Source: Paracoccaceae bacterium
GTDB lineage: Bacteria; Pseudomonadota; Alphaproteobacteria; Rhodobacterales; Rhodobacteraceae
Assembly: GCA_024742655.1 (NCBI GenBank)
Contig: JANSYB010000010.1
Location: 1 to 14,333 of the forward strand
Length of the DNA: 14,333 bases
Reading direction: 5' to 3'
The notes under the pieces were generated by a model. That model saw only the letters and a program-made list of their open reading frames with translations. It ran no database searches and was not told the DNA's origin. This document shows, one piece after another, positions 1 through 7,755 of the stretch. Within the stretch, counting starts at the first letter, position 1. Each line of letters opens with the position of its first letter. The position numbers were made by a program, and so were the translations under genes.

Positions 1-25
1 CGGACGACCAACCGGGAGAGACGAC

Positions 26-892
26 ATGAAAGATACCGTGATGGATTGCAACGCAGTCTTCCCAGACAGGATCACAGCTTGCAGTGCAGCCGGGCGGCTG
101 ACGGCCCGCCTTCTGCGGCCCGCATGGCAGGCCGATGCGCCGCCACTTGTGGTGCTGCATGGGATTTCCCGCAATGCCGGCACGCTTGCGAGGCTCTTTG
201 CACCCGAGGCCGAACGCACGGGCCGCACGATCATCGTGCCGCATTTTCCTGAGCAGACCTGGCCGAATTTCCAGCGCCCCAGCAAGGCGGCGCGCCCGGA
301 TCAGGCGCTTCTGGCGCTTCTGGACAAGATCGCGGCGGACATCCCCGGGGTTTCCGGTCCTGTGGATATTTTCGGTCATTCCGGTGGCGCGCAGTTGGCG
401 CACCGGTTGGCAATGCTTTACCCGCACCGGGTGGCGGAACTGCATCTGGTGGCAGCGGGCTGGTACTGCCTGCCCGATGAAACCATGCGCTATCCCTATG
501 GCCTTGCCCCTGGAAAGGACATGGCCTCTGCCAAGTGGGCGCGGCGCAAACGCGCCGCGTTGCGGGATTTTCTTCATTTGCCGACCAGCGTGTATGTCGG
601 CACGCAGGACGTGACCCGTGACGCCGCGCTACGCAAGCTTCGGGCCCTGGATGCCAAGCAGGGGCCGCACCGACATGCGAGGGCCCGCACCTACGTGAAG
701 GCCCTCAACGCCGTCGCACGCGCCGCTGGCCTGCCCGCGCGCGCCCGGCTGATCGAGATGCCCGATTGCGATCATGACGTGGTGCGCGCGATCACGCAGA
801 ACGACTTGGCGACGCGCGTTCTGGATGCGCGAGCTTCGGGTATCAGCACGTCTTCCCGGACAATCACCCAAATCCAAGGAGATCCGACATGA
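26..892 (+). CDS. alpha/beta hydrolase, first gene of an uncharacterised three-gene set
   Basis: This is a 288-residue protein with the marks of a serine alpha/beta hydrolase. An oxyanion-side HG lies at residues 45-46, the nucleophile elbow GHSGG has Ser119, a likely acid is Asp195 (GTQD), and a likely catalytic His is His250 (CDHD). No signal peptide is evident, so it is probably cytoplasmic. The substrate cannot be read from the sequence; an esterase or peptidase-like role is possible. The ATG at 26 is preceded by GGGAGAG five bases upstream, which supports this start over the in-frame ATG at 41. Its stop overlaps the next gene's start (ATGA), indicating translational coupling with the P-loop protein and the ABC-like protein behind it. 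The gene is near the window edge, so an operon start further left cannot be excluded. Confidence 0.85.
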   Translation: MKDTVMDCNAVFPDRITACSAAGRLTARLLRPAWQADAPPLVVLHGISRNAGTLARLFAPEAERTGRTIIVPHFPEQTWPNFQRPSKAARPDQALLALLDKIAADIPGVSGPVDIFGHSGGAQLAHRLAMLYPHRVAELHLVAAGWYCLPDETMRYPYGLAPGKDMASAKWARRKRAALRDFLHLPTSVYVGTQDVTRDAALRKLRALDAKQGPHRHARARTYVKALNAVARAAGLPARARLIEMPDCDHDVVRAITQNDLATRVLDARASGISTSSRTITQIQGDPT

Positions 893-1935
893 CCCTTTCA
901 GACATTCTCGAACAGGCCAAGTGGACGTTCTCGACCCGGCGCGTGGACCGCACCCGCGTGGCCGCAACCGATACGGATTTCGCGACTGCAAGGCCCGGCG
1001 ACCTGATTCTCGCTCATGTGGATCGCATCGGGCAACACCGCCGGGTTCAGTTGCCGTCGGGGCGGCCATCGCTGATCTTTCCCGGCGATGCGGTGGTGAT
1101 GGCGTGCGGTGCGCGCTACGCCCCCGATCAGTTCGAGGGCCTGGCCGAAATAGACCCCGCCGGCGCTGACCTTCTGGCAGGGGGCGGCTGTATCGGGAGA
1201 ATGGTGGCGCGCAACAGCCAGATCAGGCCGGCCACTCGCCTTGTGCCCGCCGCCCGTCTGCTCGATGCGGCCGGACGCACGGTCAACCTGGCCGATTTCG
1301 CGTTGCCCCCGCGCCCTTCTGCACCGCGTCCGCCGGTCATCGGTGTTCTGGGGACCGCGATGAATTCCGGCAAGACGCTGGCCACCGCCCAGCTTGTGCT
1401 GGGATTGCGCCGGGCGGGGTTTCGCGTTGGCGCGATCAAGGCCACCGGAACGGGCGCCTTCGGCGACTACAACGAATACTGCGACAGCGGCGCACATTAT
1501 GTGGGCGATTTCACCGACGCGGGCATGGTCACGACCTATCTGGAACCTCTGGACAGGATAAAAACCGCCACCGGGACACTGCTGGCAGAAGCCGGGCATC
1601 GCGGTTGCGATCTGGTGGTCATGGAAGTGGCGGATGGCGTGTTGCAACGTGAAACGGCGGGCCTGATCGGCGACACGTGGTTCAAGCAGCTTGTTTCCGG
1701 CCTTGTCTTCGCCTGCGGCGATGCCGTGGCGGCGATGGGTGGTGTGGCCCATCTGGCCGGTCTGGGTCTGGTGCCGGACGCTCTGACCGGGATGATCAGC
1801 TGTTCTCCCATGGCCTCGGACGAGGCCCGGGTGGCCACCGGTTTGCCGGTTCTGACCAAGGAAGACCTGAGCGATCCGGCGGAGGCCACAGGCTTTGCCC
1901 TGCGTGCCGGTCTGGGTCGGAAAGAGGCGGCTTGA
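889..1935 (+). CDS. P-loop NTPase-like protein (DUF1611/MobB/BioD-like C-terminal domain)
   Basis: This 348-residue protein appears to have two parts. Residues 1-145 form an N-terminal domain that I do not recognise, and residues 149-335 form a P-loop domain. The Walker A motif is GTAMNSGKT (155-163), followed by a helix and strand as in SIMIBI-type proteins such as MobB, BioD and DUF1611 proteins; DLVVMEVADG (241-250) sits where a Walker B/switch strand would be. Cysteines occur at 73, 101, 198, 240, 276 and 305. The start is supported by AAGGAG seven bases upstream and by the ATGA overlap with the hydrolase gene. The gene ends in a TGATG overlap with the ABC-like gene. ATP- or GTP-dependent activity is inferred from the P-loop only; the reaction is unknown. 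The DUF1611 assignment rests on general resemblance, not on a search. Confidence 0.8.
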   Translation: MTLSDILEQAKWTFSTRRVDRTRVAATDTDFATARPGDLILAHVDRIGQHRRVQLPSGRPSLIFPGDAVVMACGARYAPDQFEGLAEIDPAGADLLAGGGCIGRMVARNSQIRPATRLVPAARLLDAAGRTVNLADFALPPRPSAPRPPVIGVLGTAMNSGKTLATAQLVLGLRRAGFRVGAIKATGTGAFGDYNEYCDSGAHYVGDFTDAGMVTTYLEPLDRIKTATGTLLAEAGHRGCDLVVMEVADGVLQRETAGLIGDTWFKQLVSGLVFACGDAVAAMGGVAHLAGLGLVPDALTGMISCSPMASDEARVATGLPVLTKEDLSDPAEATGFALRAGLGRKEAA

Positions 1936-3500
1936 TGGCCATGCCTGGCCTGCTGGACAACGGGCGCTGGCGCGGTTTGCTGCTGGTCAGTCTCGTGACG
2001 CTGGTTCAAGGGGGCGCCGCGGGTGCGGCCGCCTTCGCCACGCGTGGACTGTTCGAGGCGATCCATGCCGACCGGACCCTCCCACTTGTGCTTCTGCTTG
2101 CCCTGGCCGTGGCGGGAACGGGGATCGCCGTGGCCCGGGTCTGTGCGCGGCTTCTGGGCGAACGCCTGGGCCAGGATTATGCACTCGCTGTGCGGGTGGC
2201 CCTTCTGGCGCATGCGTCGGGGATGTCGGCCAGCGCTGTTGCCAGGCGACGCAACGGGTACATGAGCTTGCGTTTCGTTGGCGACATGACGGCCTTTCGC
2301 AACTGGTTGGGCAAAGGGTTGCCAAGGCTGATCGGGGCCGTGGTCATGATCCCGGCCGCCTGCGCCGTGCTCTGGATGCTGGAGCCGCGCTTTGCACTTG
2401 TGATCGCACCACTGCTTGGTGTCGTGCTAACGGTGCTGGTGGCGGCCGGGCCCCGTCTTGAACCACTTCACCGGCGACTTCGCGCACGTCGGGCGCGCAT
2501 CGCCGCCGAAATGGCCGAACGGATGCCCCTCGCCCCCGAACTTGACCGGATGGGGCGGCGTCCCGCCGAGTTGCACCGCTTGCGCAAGCGCACAGAGCGG
2601 ATGATCACCGCGGCGTTGCAGCGCCTGGTCTGGGCGGAATCTCTCAAGGCAATGCCGGATGCCATGGCGGGATTGGCGGCCTGCGCCGTGATTGTCACCG
2701 GCGCGCAAACCGGCGCCAGCACGGGCACCATCGCCGGAGCACTCGCCATCATCGGTCTCGTTCTGGCACCGCTGCGCGACCTGGCGAGCGTCTGGAATGT
2801 CCGCGCGGCCTTTCTCGCCGCCCACAAGAAATGCCAAGCCGCCCTGAAACACGAACAGCGCAAGAGCGGGCAAGGCCAAAAGCGGCTGCCGCGCGGGCCG
2901 CTCGCCGTCAGTGTGCATGATCTGCCGATGCCGCACAGGGCGCCCCTGTCGCTCAGCTTCCCGGCAGGTGAGCACCATGACCTGACCTGTGATCAGCGCG
3001 CCGCCGATATACTGTTCTCAACGCTGTGCGGGCTCGAACACGTCCCGCCGGGTCGCGTCCGGCTGTCACGGATTTGCCTGACCGAGCTGTCGCGCGGCAG
3101 TTTGCGGCGCGGGGTGCAGCGGCTGACCAGCACGCCGGCCCTGCTCAAGGGCTCCTTGCGCCGCAATCTGGCCCTTGGCCTGCGGAAACGCCCGACGGAT
3201 GAAACGCTCGAGACAACGGCGCGTGAAGCCGGCCTCGGGGAGTTGCTGACTGAGCTGGGCGGTCTTGACGGCCCGGTCGCGGAGCTGGGACGCGATCTTT
3301 CGGCACGCGAACGCAGCGCCCTTGCCCTTGTTCGTGTCCTGCTGGGCAAGCCGCAACTCGTCTTGTTGGGCGATGGCGTCTGGCATCTCGATCAGCGGGC
3401 CCGCCAGGTGCTTGCGGCACATCTGGCCACATGCGAGGTCACGGTTCTGCGCCACCCGTCGCTTGCGGGGCATGAGCGCGACGAACCGGTCGCCGCGTGA
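1935..3500 (+). CDS. ABC-exporter-like membrane protein with a degenerate nucleotide-binding domain
   Basis: This 521-residue protein has an exporter-type layout. An N-terminal membrane domain (about residues 12-300) has hydrophobic segments near 13-36, 49-70, 131-149, 153-173, 243-258 and 265-283, and is followed by an ABC ATPase-like domain (about 320-515). The ATPase domain is recognisable but disabled. Where the Walker A loop should be (about 349-362) there is no glycine-rich loop and no Lys-Ser/Thr. The Q-loop area (398-401) has no Gln. The signature reads LSARE (455-459) instead of LSGGQ/E. The Walker B end reads LLGDG (477-481) instead of LLDEP. The D-loop LD (485-486) remains. The start ATG at 1935 overlaps the previous stop (TGATG); the reading frame extends further upstream inside the previous gene, but that extension is not credible. 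The frame is intact for its full length, which argues against simple decay. It is probably an inner-membrane protein with unknown cargo. Confidence 0.8.
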   Translation: MAMPGLLDNGRWRGLLLVSLVTLVQGGAAGAAAFATRGLFEAIHADRTLPLVLLLALAVAGTGIAVARVCARLLGERLGQDYALAVRVALLAHASGMSASAVARRRNGYMSLRFVGDMTAFRNWLGKGLPRLIGAVVMIPAACAVLWMLEPRFALVIAPLLGVVLTVLVAAGPRLEPLHRRLRARRARIAAEMAERMPLAPELDRMGRRPAELHRLRKRTERMITAALQRLVWAESLKAMPDAMAGLAACAVIVTGAQTGASTGTIAGALAIIGLVLAPLRDLASVWNVRAAFLAAHKKCQAALKHEQRKSGQGQKRLPRGPLAVSVHDLPMPHRAPLSLSFPAGEHHDLTCDQRAADILFSTLCGLEHVPPGRVRLSRICLTELSRGSLRRGVQRLTSTPALLKGSLRRNLALGLRKRPTDETLETTAREAGLGELLTELGGLDGPVAELGRDLSARERSALALVRVLLGKPQLVLLGDGVWHLDQRARQVLAAHLATCEVTVLRHPSLAGHERDEPVAA

Positions 3501-3646
3501 CCGACGCGATGGGCTTGGCCGTCACGATGCAGGACTGGACGGTCAGAGCGGCGATGGACGCGCGCACCTGTCGATGGATGATTTCGGCACGTTGAGCGCA
3601 GACGCCTGGGCAGGCCATTCCAGACACTGAAACAATTAAGGGTGTT

Positions 3647-3723
<77 letters not shown>

Positions 3724-3732
3724 CTGCGCGCC

Positions 3733-3761
3733 GCTATAGCGGGTTCGTGGGCGTCTCGCAA
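3733..3761 (-). promoter_or_regulatory. likely sigma70 promoter of tRNA-Arg
   Basis: On the minus strand TTGCGA (3756-3761) and TATAGC (3733-3738) are separated by 17 bases, and the -10 ends nine bases before the tRNA 5' end. Each hexamer matches four of six consensus positions. The bases after the -10 are GC-rich (GGCGCGC), as in discriminators of stringently controlled stable RNA promoters. The assignment is by inspection only. Confidence 0.55.
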
Positions 3762-3793
3762 CGCGAAAACATCCACGCCGGGCATGTCGAACG

Positions 3794-4078
3794 TCACCGG
3801 CGCCCGCCACCCCCGGCACCGGCGCCCTGCCCGCGTCCGGGGTCGGTTCCGCCGGGCAGATCGACAAGCTGCGTGGTCGGGCGCGGGCGCTGCGTGCCCG
3901 GATCAGGGACCGGAAGGCAATGGCTGGCGGCACCGGCCGTCTGCCCCCCCGCACAGCCACCGCCGTCGTATTTGTTCAGAACCGGGTCGAGCGTCAACGG
4001 CGCCGGGCCGGGCACGGGGTGTGTGCAACCGGCCATCAGGGTGAAAAGGCCGAGGATACAGGTTTTTCGAGCGGACAT
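3794..4078 (-). CDS. small putative lipoprotein
   Basis: The predicted 94-residue protein begins with a short lipoprotein signal peptide: a charged start, a hydrophobic stretch from about residue 8, and the lipobox LMAGC with Cys18 as the lipidation site. The mature part is rich in Pro and Gly, low in complexity, and matches no family I know. The ATG at 4078 has GGAG seven bases upstream. The gene lies 75 bases downstream of sufS on the same strand and just before the tRNA promoter, so it may be the last gene of the SUF transcript. The signal peptide and ribosome site are the main support; the C-terminal half could be poorly conserved. A role in iron-sulphur assembly is not implied by anything in the sequence. 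Confidence 0.55.
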   Translation of the reverse strand: MSARKTCILGLFTLMAGCTHPVPGPAPLTLDPVLNKYDGGGCAGGQTAGAASHCLPVPDPGTQRPRPTTQLVDLPGGTDPGRGQGAGAGGGGRR

Positions 4079-4091
4079 CGGGATCTCCAGT

Positions 4092-4122
4092 TTGCTGTCT
4101 CACCCGTGTGTCGGGTCAGCAA
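4092..4122. other. bulged hairpin between sufS and the lipoprotein gene
   Basis: The arms TTGCTG (4092-4097) and CAGCAA (4117-4122) enclose an inner stem ACCCG/CGGGT around a five-base loop, with four unpaired bases on one side. On the minus strand it falls between the sufS stop and the lipoprotein ribosome site. No T-run follows, so it is not a classical intrinsic terminator. It could instead protect or separate the sufS message, which is inference. Confidence 0.35.
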
Positions 4123-4153
4123 CGAAACCGGTTCAATCCCCCGCTGATCTTTT

Positions 4154-5374
4154 TCAGGCGAACAGATCGTGCGCCAGTTCCAGCGCATCGACCAGCGCAT
4201 CCACCTCGGCCCTGGTGTTGTAGACCGCGAAGGAGGCCCGGCAGGTGGCCGTGACGCCCATGTGATCCATCAGCGGCCCCGCACAGTGATGCCCCGCGCG
4301 CACCGCGACGCCTTTCTTGTCGAGGATGGTCGAAATGTCATGCGCATGCGCCGCGCCGTCCAGCGTGAAGGAAAAGATCGCCGCCTTGTCGGGCGTGGTG
4401 CCCTGAACCTGCAGCCAGTTGAGCCCGCCCAGACGTTGGGCGGCATAGTCGCGCAATCTGTCCTCATGGGCGGCGATGTTCTCCATCCCCAGACCCATCA
4501 TGTACTCCAGTGCCACGCCCAGCCCGATGGTCTGCACGATACCGGGCGTGCCGGCCTCGAATTTCATCGGCGGGTCGTTATACGTGACCTCGTCCTTGCT
4601 GACCTCGCGGATCATGTCACCGCCCCCCATGAAGGGGCGCATCTCAGCCAGACGCTCCTTGCGCACGAAGATCGCGCCCGAGCCGGAGGGGCCATAAAGC
4701 TTGTGACCCGTGATCGCATAGAAATCACATCCCAGATCGTCGATATCGACGGGCATGTGCACCGCGGCCTGGCTGCCATCGACCAGAACCGGCACGCCCT
4801 TTGCGCGCGCCGCGTCGCAGATCGCCTTGACGTCCACCTTGGTGCCCAGAACGTTCGACAGATGCGTGATCGCGATCAGCTTTGTCCTAGGGGTAATGGC
4901 GTCGATCACCTTTTGCGTGTCGAGCGCACCGGTCGCGTCCGTATCCACCCATTTCAGCACGACCCCCTGCCGTTCGCGCAGGAAATGCCAGGGCACGATA
5001 TTGGCGTGATGCTCCATCACCGACAGCAGGATCTCGTCACCCGCCTGCATCCGCGGCATGGCCCAGCCATAGGCGACCATGTTGATGCCCTCGGTCGTAC
5101 CCGAGTTCAGCACGATCTGGTCCTCGTCCGCCACGCCGAGGAAGCGCGCGATGATCCCGCGCACGGCCTCGTATTTCTCGGTGGCGAGGTTGCTGAGGTA
5201 ATGCAGGCCCCGGTGCACATTGGCGTATTCCTGTGCATAGGCCTGCGTGATCGCGTCGATCACCACCTGCGGTTTTTGCGCACTGGCGCCATTGTCGAGA
5301 TAAACCAGCGGCTTGCCGTTCACCTCGCGGTGCAGGATCGGGAAATCGTCGCGGATTTTGTCGATGTCCAGCAT
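4154..5374 (-). CDS. sufS: SufS cysteine desulfurase (group II)
   Basis: The enzyme is a PLP-dependent cysteine desulfurase that takes sulphur from L-cysteine as a persulfide for cluster building on SufBCD. The 406-residue length is normal for SufS. The PLP lysine is Lys225 in ITGHKLYGPSG, the cofactor-stacking His lies in EHH (121-123), and the persulfide Cys364 lies in RAGHHCAGP, as in group II enzymes with a short active-site loop. The ATG at 5374 is chosen because AGGAGG lies eight bases upstream and the product then starts MLDIDKIRDDF, as SufS proteins usually do; the longer reading would need a TTG start. The stop of the preceding membrane-protein gene is one base upstream (TGACATG). 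No sufE or sufU partner is visible in the window. Confidence 0.97.
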   Translation of the reverse strand: MLDIDKIRDDFPILHREVNGKPLVYLDNGASAQKPQVVIDAITQAYAQEYANVHRGLHYLSNLATEKYEAVRGIIARFLGVADEDQIVLNSGTTEGINMVAYGWAMPRMQAGDEILLSVMEHHANIVPWHFLRERQGVVLKWVDTDATGALDTQKVIDAITPRTKLIAITHLSNVLGTKVDVKAICDAARAKGVPVLVDGSQAAVHMPVDIDDLGCDFYAITGHKLYGPSGSGAIFVRKERLAEMRPFMGGGDMIREVSKDEVTYNDPPMKFEAGTPGIVQTIGLGVALEYMMGLGMENIAAHEDRLRDYAAQRLGGLNWLQVQGTTPDKAAIFSFTLDGAAHAHDISTILDKKGVAVRAGHHCAGPLMDHMGVTATCRASFAVYNTRAEVDALVDALELAHDLFA

Positions 5375-5375
5375 G

Positions 5376-5987
5376 TCACGGACCTCCTGTAATTCCGGCA
5401 AAGAGCGAGAGGATGACGCCCATGATGACGGTGATTCCCAGCAAAACGCCGAGGATCGACACGATCAGCACGCCTAACGCCTTGAACGGGCTGCCGAACC
5501 GGTGTGCCACGTCCAGAAAACTGACCACCGCCCAGAGCCACCAGCCCAGCACGACCAGCATGCCAATGGTGGATACGAACGGAAAGATGAAGCCCACCGC
5601 GAACAAGCCTGCGATCAACGTGAACGTGACCATTTGCAGCCACGTGATCACGGCCAGCACGTCGCCAAGCGTGCCCAGCCCGCCCATGGATTTGCCGACC
5701 CAGTAAAGCACGAAAACCGACAGGACGGCCCTGCCCCATTGCATCAGCGCAAAGATCAATGGCGAATCGTATCCCGGTGAGGACATGATCATCTGGCCGA
5801 CATCGTCCTGTGGCATCGGTGCAGCATGCAGCAGCGACGAAAACACCAGCGAGGTCAGCACCGACACCAGTGACAGCGCCAGCCAAAGCGCCTGCGTGGG
5901 CAGCTTCATCCCGACGATCAGCTCCGCGGCCTCGCGCGGGTTGCGCAGGCTCAGGGCGAACAGCGTCTTGAGCATTTCGGCATTCAT
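5376..5987 (-). CDS. YIP1-like membrane protein, second of a pair
   Basis: This 203-residue integral membrane protein has about five hydrophobic segments, near residues 34-54, 80-98, 111-131, 134-160 and 168-198. The overall look fits the bacterial YIP1 family. The N-terminus (residues 1-30) is short and cytoplasm-like, and no catalytic motif is visible. The ATG at 5987 is chosen because it overlaps the stop of the upstream gene (ATGA); a GTG four codons earlier is possible but less likely. The gene is followed by sufS after one base. Its place between sufD and sufS suggests a role beside cluster assembly, for example membrane association, but no function is established from the sequence. Confidence 0.8.
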   Translation of the reverse strand: MNAEMLKTLFALSLRNPREAAELIVGMKLPTQALWLALSLVSVLTSLVFSSLLHAAPMPQDDVGQMIMSSPGYDSPLIFALMQWGRAVLSVFVLYWVGKSMGGLGTLGDVLAVITWLQMVTFTLIAGLFAVGFIFPFVSTIGMLVVLGWWLWAVVSFLDVAHRFGSPFKALGVLIVSILGVLLGITVIMGVILSLFAGITGGP

Positions 5988-6469
5988 TCCGCGTTCCACC
6001 CCGCTTCACGCATGTTCGACACCCAGAACCACAGGAATACCACAAACCACGCCACGCCCACGGCGACAAGCCCCGCGCCGGGGCCGACGAACCCGGCGAT
6101 CAGGCCATGAAACAGTTTCAACGGGCTTGCGGCGAGGAAGGCCCAGAAAAGCGCCATGCGTGCCGCGAACCCGCCCGGGCGGCCGCCGAAGACCCGCAGC
6201 ACCATCTGACTGATCAGGGCCAGCGTGTAAAAGGCAAGCGGGGCGATGAACAACCATGCCATCAGCGACCCGCCCAGGATCGGGTTCAGATCTTCGCCCG
6301 CAAGATGGGCCTCGCGCGCCAGACGCGGCCATTCGGCGATGAAGAAGACCGCGCAGCCCGCCATCAGGATGGCAAGCGCTCGCCCCTCGTTCTCGCCCAT
6401 GGCCAGCAACCGGCGAAACACCGTGCGGGGCCCCCGGTAGGAGGCCACGATGTCGGTGGTCACCGGCAT
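5984..6469 (-). CDS. YIP1-like membrane protein, first of a pair
   Basis: This is a 161-residue predicted membrane protein with about four hydrophobic stretches, near residues 33-47, 67-90, 103-120 and 128-152. Its soluble N-terminus of about 30 residues contains GENEGRALAIL. It resembles the YIP1-like proteins of Rhodobacteraceae SUF operons, though that is recall rather than a search. The ATG at 6469 shares one base with the sufD stop (TGATG), so translation should be coupled; the longer frame runs back into sufD and is not a real start. Its own stop overlaps the next membrane-protein gene. It differs clearly in length and sequence from that neighbour, so a recent duplication is not apparent. 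Confidence 0.75.
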   Translation of the reverse strand: MPVTTDIVASYRGPRTVFRRLLAMGENEGRALAILMAGCAVFFIAEWPRLAREAHLAGEDLNPILGGSLMAWLFIAPLAFYTLALISQMVLRVFGGRPGGFAARMALFWAFLAASPLKLFHGLIAGFVGPGAGLVAVGVAWFVVFLWFWVSNMREAGWNAE

Positions 6470-7755
6470 CAGTCGCGCCGCCGCTCCAGCCACCCCTCGA
6501 GGCGTCCGACGATTTCCTCGCGCAGGCCCTCGTCCTCGATCTCCTCGACGGCCTCGGCCAGAAAGGCGAGGGTCAACAGGTCGGTGGCAAGGGATTTGGG
6601 CACACCGCGGGCCCGCAGATAGAACAGCCCCTCCTCGTCGATCGCACCCGAGGTCGAGCCATGCGAACACGCCACGTCATCGGCGTAGATTTCAAGCTCG
6701 GGCTTGGCCAGGAACTCGCTGTCGCCATCCAGCAGCAGCGACTGGCTGATCTGGTAGCCATCGGTTTTCTGCGCGCCCTGCTTGACGAGGATCTTGCCCT
6801 GGAACACGCCCACGGCCCCGTTGCGCAACACCTTCTTGAAGACCTGGCGGCTTTCGCAGTTCACCGCGTCATGGGTGATGAAGACCGTGTCGTCATGGTG
6901 AAAGTCACCATCACCCACGCAGGCACCCGCCACATGGGCCACGCCGTTGTCGCCGGTCATCTCGATCACGCATTCATTGCGCGTCAGAACGCCATTCGCG
7001 GTCAGGGTAAAGGATTTGAACACGCTTTCCTCGCCCAGCCGGGCAAAGATATGCGTGGCCGCGCGGCGTTCGTGATCACGCCCTTGCGTGCGCACATGGT
7101 GAAAGCCTGCGCCATCGGCCACGTCGACCTCCATCACCTTGTTGAACCGCGCCGCGGCCGGGCCGTTTTCCAGAATGGTGATGTCCGCGCCGGGATCCAG
7201 CTTGATAACGTGATGCAGCATCGCGTCAGAGGTCGTGGATTTGTGATGATAGACAAGGTTCACCGGCTTGCTGACCTTGCCGGTCACATGCATCAGGATG
7301 CCGTCGGCGGCCATCGCGGTGTTCAGTGTGGCCAGCGGGCGCGCCACCGGGATCTGGCCGTTGGTTTCAAGAACGCCATAGACATCGCGTGCCCAGTGGA
7401 TATCGGTCTGACTTGCCTCTTCCAGCCGTTCGATGGTGACGCCTTCAAGGCTCAGGTCATCGCTGGCCTCGGCATCGAAGACACCGTCGACGAACACGAT
7501 CTTCAGACGGTCGACCGCGTCGAACATGGCGGTCTCGTCCGTTTCGAACAGCGCGGCCTCGGGCGCATCGGCCTCGACCAGCGTGTCGGGGCGGGTGAAC
7601 TTCCAGTATTCATCGCGCCGCGTGGGCAGGCCCATGGCCCGCACCCGCGACAGCGCATCCTCGCGCGCCGCCGTGGCCCAGACCCCGCCACCGGGCAGGC
7701 TGTGGGCGGCAAGGCGCGCCTCGGTCACATCCGGTTTGGTCTGCGGGGCCGCCAT
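6469..7755 (-). CDS. sufD: SufD, FeS assembly scaffold subunit
   Basis: SufD is the SufB paralogue that pairs with SufB and SufC in the SufBC2D scaffold, where clusters are built. This 428-residue copy has the usual N-terminal helical region (including RRDEYWKFT at 46-54), a central beta-helix core, and the typical C-terminal block LEIYADDVACSHGSTSG (354-370). His365 there corresponds to the cluster-site histidine known from E. coli SufD. The ATG at 7755 overlaps the sufC stop (TAATG), and GGAGG lies within the end of sufC upstream. It ends in an overlap with the first YIP1-like gene. Nothing is truncated. Confidence 0.97.
   Translation of the reverse strand: MAAPQTKPDVTEARLAAHSLPGGGVWATAAREDALSRVRAMGLPTRRDEYWKFTRPDTLVEADAPEAALFETDETAMFDAVDRLKIVFVDGVFDAEASDDLSLEGVTIERLEEASQTDIHWARDVYGVLETNGQIPVARPLATLNTAMAADGILMHVTGKVSKPVNLVYHHKSTTSDAMLHHVIKLDPGADITILENGPAAARFNKVMEVDVADGAGFHHVRTQGRDHERRAATHIFARLGEESVFKSFTLTANGVLTRNECVIEMTGDNGVAHVAGACVGDGDFHHDDTVFITHDAVNCESRQVFKKVLRNGAVGVFQGKILVKQGAQKTDGYQISQSLLLDGDSEFLAKPELEIYADDVACSHGSTSGAIDEEGLFYLRARGVPKSLATDLLTLAFLAEAVEEIEDEGLREEIVGRLEGWLERRRD

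Noticed and set aside
3516..3545. Hairpin TGGCCGTC/GACGGTCA just after the ABC-like gene as terminator
   Set aside because: The 14-base loop, wobble pair and absence of a T-run make termination unconvincing.
4169..5392. 407-codon plus-strand open frame
   Set aside because: It is antisense to sufS throughout; its His/Arg-rich composition is typical of shadow frames in GC-rich DNA.
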